Assembly: GCA_964571695.1 (NCBI GenBank)
Contig: CAZNDG010000012.1
Span: 1 to 64,000, forward strand
Length of the DNA: 64,000 bases
From: UBA8958 sp964571695
GTDB lineage: Bacteria > Desulfobacterota > Syntrophia > Syntrophales > UBA8958
Direction of reading: 5' to 3'
Positions within the stretch are counted from its first letter, which is position 1; each line of letters opens with the position of its first letter. The translations under genes were made by a program, and so were the position numbers. Below the pieces are notes generated by a model. That model saw only the letters and a list, made by a program, of their open reading frames with translations, did no database searches and was not told where the DNA came from. Below are positions 62,334 through 64,000 of the stretch, piece after piece.

Positions 62334-63152
62334 ATGAAAAACAGGTTCATTGTACTGATTGATTTCTCGCCTCATTCCGAACAACTGCTGCGGTTTGCCT
62401 ATGACTGGAGCAAGAGGGCGGATGCCGTGTTGCTCACGTTCCATAATACCATGGCCCTGTCGCCGTTGATGACGCCATATGAGACAAAAACGATATTGAC
62501 CGAACGGGCCAATTACCAGGCATGGGAACAACTTAGGGCCTTTACGGAAACTGTTCTGCCGGGAGCGACTTCGATTCAGCACCTCGTATCCGAGAAAAAC
62601 CTGGTGGTCGCCTTGCGTGAATTGCTCAAAAAGCCTTTCCATCATCTGGTATTCCTCGGCATCAAGGGGACGGGCCTGTTGAAGAAAATCTTCATCGGCA
62701 GCCAGGCCGTGAACGTTATCGACGGGATCGACAGCCTCATCGTAGCCATGCCTCAGCATGCCCCCTGTTGCGCTCCCGACGCGATCCATGTCGCCGTGCA
62801 GAAAACCTATCCCCTTAATCTCATCGAATTGAATAAGATTATCCGCCTCAATGGCGCTGTGGGCTCGAAAATCATCTTTTTTTCCGTCGTAACACCCGAG
62901 GACGACCGGGAGGCCACGGAAAGGTATCTAAAAGAGCTGTCGGCATTGTATTCCGACAAGAAGGAGGCCGCTTATGAGCTGTATTCTGGGGACGAGAGCT
63001 GGCGGGACCTCAAGAAGATCATCAAGGGGAAGCAAAACGAATTCATCGTGGTTCAAAGAGGATCGAGGATGTTCCTGGACCAGATAGCCAGGAAATTCCT
63101 CATCAACGATCTTGTCTATGAAGGCCATACGCCGTTGATCATCATGCCCTGA
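62334..63152 (+). CDS. Universal stress protein-like, tandem
   Basis: 272 aa from ATG 62334 (GGAGGAAAAGG upstream). Half 1 has FIVLIDFSPHSEQLLRFAYDWSK and HLVFLGIKGTGLLKKIFIGS. Half 2 is more diverged (SKIIFFSVVTP). The GxxGxxxxxxxGS nucleotide motif is only partly kept in half 1 (GIKGTGLLKKIFIGS) and absent in half 2. It is divergent from the antiporter gene, so a shared stress response is plausible; ATP binding is uncertain. Confidence 0.72.
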   Translation: MKNRFIVLIDFSPHSEQLLRFAYDWSKRADAVLLTFHNTMALSPLMTPYETKTILTERANYQAWEQLRAFTETVLPGATSIQHLVSEKNLVVALRELLKKPFHHLVFLGIKGTGLLKKIFIGSQAVNVIDGIDSLIVAMPQHAPCCAPDAIHVAVQKTYPLNLIELNKIIRLNGAVGSKIIFFSVVTPEDDREATERYLKELSALYSDKKEAAYELYSGDESWRDLKKIIKGKQNEFIVVQRGSRMFLDQIARKFLINDLVYEGHTPLIIMP

Positions 63153-63190
63153 CGAGCTGCCGGGCGTAGGTTGCGGACCAGCGACGATAG

Positions 63191-63336
63191 GAGACCTTTG
63201 AAAAATGGCTTCGCCGCGGCTCAGAAATCTTTTTCGCTTCTCAATGGGTAACGTATAAATCTTATTCAATACCGGGTGTTAAGCTCAACTCCGCAATGGC
63301 AAAAACTTTTGATTCGCCGCTTGCGGACCATTTTCT
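63191..63336 (-). repeat. Dispersed ~150-bp repeat, copy 4 (near full length)
   Basis: From GAGACCTTTGAAAAATGGCTTCG to CGCTTGCGGACCATTTTCTC, in opposite orientation to copy 2. The terminal inverted repeat of about 20 bp is visible. The rest of the 63153-63529 gap (after about 63337) holds no supported gene. Confidence 0.85.
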
Positions 63337-63529
63337 CGCAGTTATGCAAAGGTATCTTTCTTCTTCCTTGACTTCCCCCGGCAATCGCCCTAACATACAT
63401 ATTATCAATCCCCGGTGATGAAAAAGTAAGAATACGTGGCGATGAACGCCATCGCGACAGCAGCAGGCGGCACCGAACTCCATCCGGAGCGGCGGGGACC
63501 GCAAGCTGGTTAAAAGGCAGGTGCAGGGC

Positions 63530-64000
63530 ATGACGGTCAGGACATCATTTCCGGCGCCCGGCGGGAATCGTTTGCCGGGAGATTCCACCCCGGACGGCGG
63601 CGCCGGGCCGCCCGGGCGCCGGGAAAAGATCCCTTTCCCCGTCAGTCCGGTCATCCACTCCGCCCTGCGGGCCATTTACGCCGGCGGCCCGAAGCTGAAA
63701 TGGCAGGCGGACCGCAATGGCCGCCCCTTCTATTCCTATGTCACCAAAGCGGGGGACATCACCTTCTTCTGTGAGCCGCCGCCCGATTATTCCCGCCGTT
63801 TTCATCCGACCATCGCCCTGTACTATACCCCGCGCCTCGGCTTCATCTATGCCGGCAGCCTGCGGGACAAGGTGCGGAACCTCTCCGTGGAGACCGCCGA
63901 CGTGTTTCTCATCCTCATGTCTTACGTCGCCCGGCTCGCGGATCCCCAAACCGGGATCGCCCGGATCACCCTGGAGGAAATGGCGGCAATGCGGGATGTT
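63530..64000 (+). CDS. Unknown protein, 5' part (continues beyond the window)
   Basis: ATG 63530 (GTG 63521 also possible; AAGGCAGG upstream) opens a frame of 157 codons with no stop to the window end. The N-terminal ~40 residues are Pro/Gly-rich. From there the sequence looks structured: HSALRAIYAGGPKLKWQ, YVTKAGDITFFCEP, FHPTIALYYTPRLGFI and VETADVFLILMSYVARLAD. I do not recognise the family. GC-rich codons fit the chromosome. The frames on the opposite strand here are shadows. Confidence 0.65.
   Translation, partial: MTVRTSFPAPGGNRLPGDSTPDGGAGPPGRREKIPFPVSPVIHSALRAIYAGGPKLKWQADRNGRPFYSYVTKAGDITFFCEPPPDYSRRFHPTIALYYTPRLGFIYAGSLRDKVRNLSVETADVFLILMSYVARLADPQTGIARITLEEMAAMRDV

Noticed and set aside
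1..64000. CRISPR array or prophage
   Set aside because: No regularly spaced direct repeats and no phage structural, terminase or integrase genes were recognised.

Overview
The window looks like a chromosomal segment of a GC-rich, anaerobic bacterium, most likely a deltaproteobacterium of the Syntrophales/Desulfobacterota type. This is an inference from gene content: a beta-type feedback-regulated DAHP synthase, a HesB-like selenoprotein, paired PilT ATPases, many PAS/HD-GYP sensors and a CarD-YacL-IspD-IspF-GltX gene order. No rRNA and no CRISPR array were seen. One tRNA is present (Ala, anticodon CGC).

Layout. 0.4-9.9 kb (minus strand): one aromatic amino acid cluster, aroF-aroB-pheA-aroD-aroE-aroA-aroK-aroC-tyrA. 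It holds all seven shikimate-pathway steps plus the Phe and Tyr branches, and is preceded by a short leader peptide (FYYWYYFY) and a terminator/alternative-hairpin attenuator. 10.2-11.8 kb: a 528-aa independent phosphoglycerate mutase homologue whose two halves are in swapped (circularly permuted) order. 12.1-14.1 kb: small coiled protein, pcm and an nlpD-like lipoprotein. 14.3-21.8 kb: radical SAM protein, carD, yacL-like PIN-TRAM protein, ispD, ispF, gltX and a CLC-type transporter. 21.8-28.3 kb (minus): secreted L,D-transpeptidase-like protein, ampG, a C26 glutamine amidotransferase, a tandem ThyX protein and an HD-GYP sensor. 28.7-37.0 kb (plus): der, the livKHMGF branched-chain amino acid ABC transporter, a cupin and a DMT permease.

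37.2-42.8 kb is an accessory island: an AbrB/PIN toxin-antitoxin pair, a decayed IS4-family element carrying a group II intron exactly in its catalytic Glu codon, a hicAB pair, a small unknown protein and tRNA-Ala. 43.1-53.7 kb: two PilT-type ATPases, a receiver-like protein, a TPR protein, the HesB-like selenoprotein (in-frame UGA), a large REC-PAS-HD-GYP protein, a single-domain receiver, a frameshift-split sensor kinase and Hsp33. 54.0-64.0 kb: MrfA/YprA-type helicase, mnmA, a third PAS/GAF/HD-GYP sensor, a CPA2 antiporter with a TrkA domain, a tandem Usp protein and a gene that runs off the window.

The most notable points are the permuted phosphoglycerate mutase, the aromatic leader/attenuator, the recoded HesB-like selenoprotein, the intron nested in a catalytic codon, complementary half-motifs in the tandem ThyX, and palindromic inserts inside conserved genes. 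A dispersed ~150-bp repeat occurs four times. All family calls were made by reading motifs; no database search was run.
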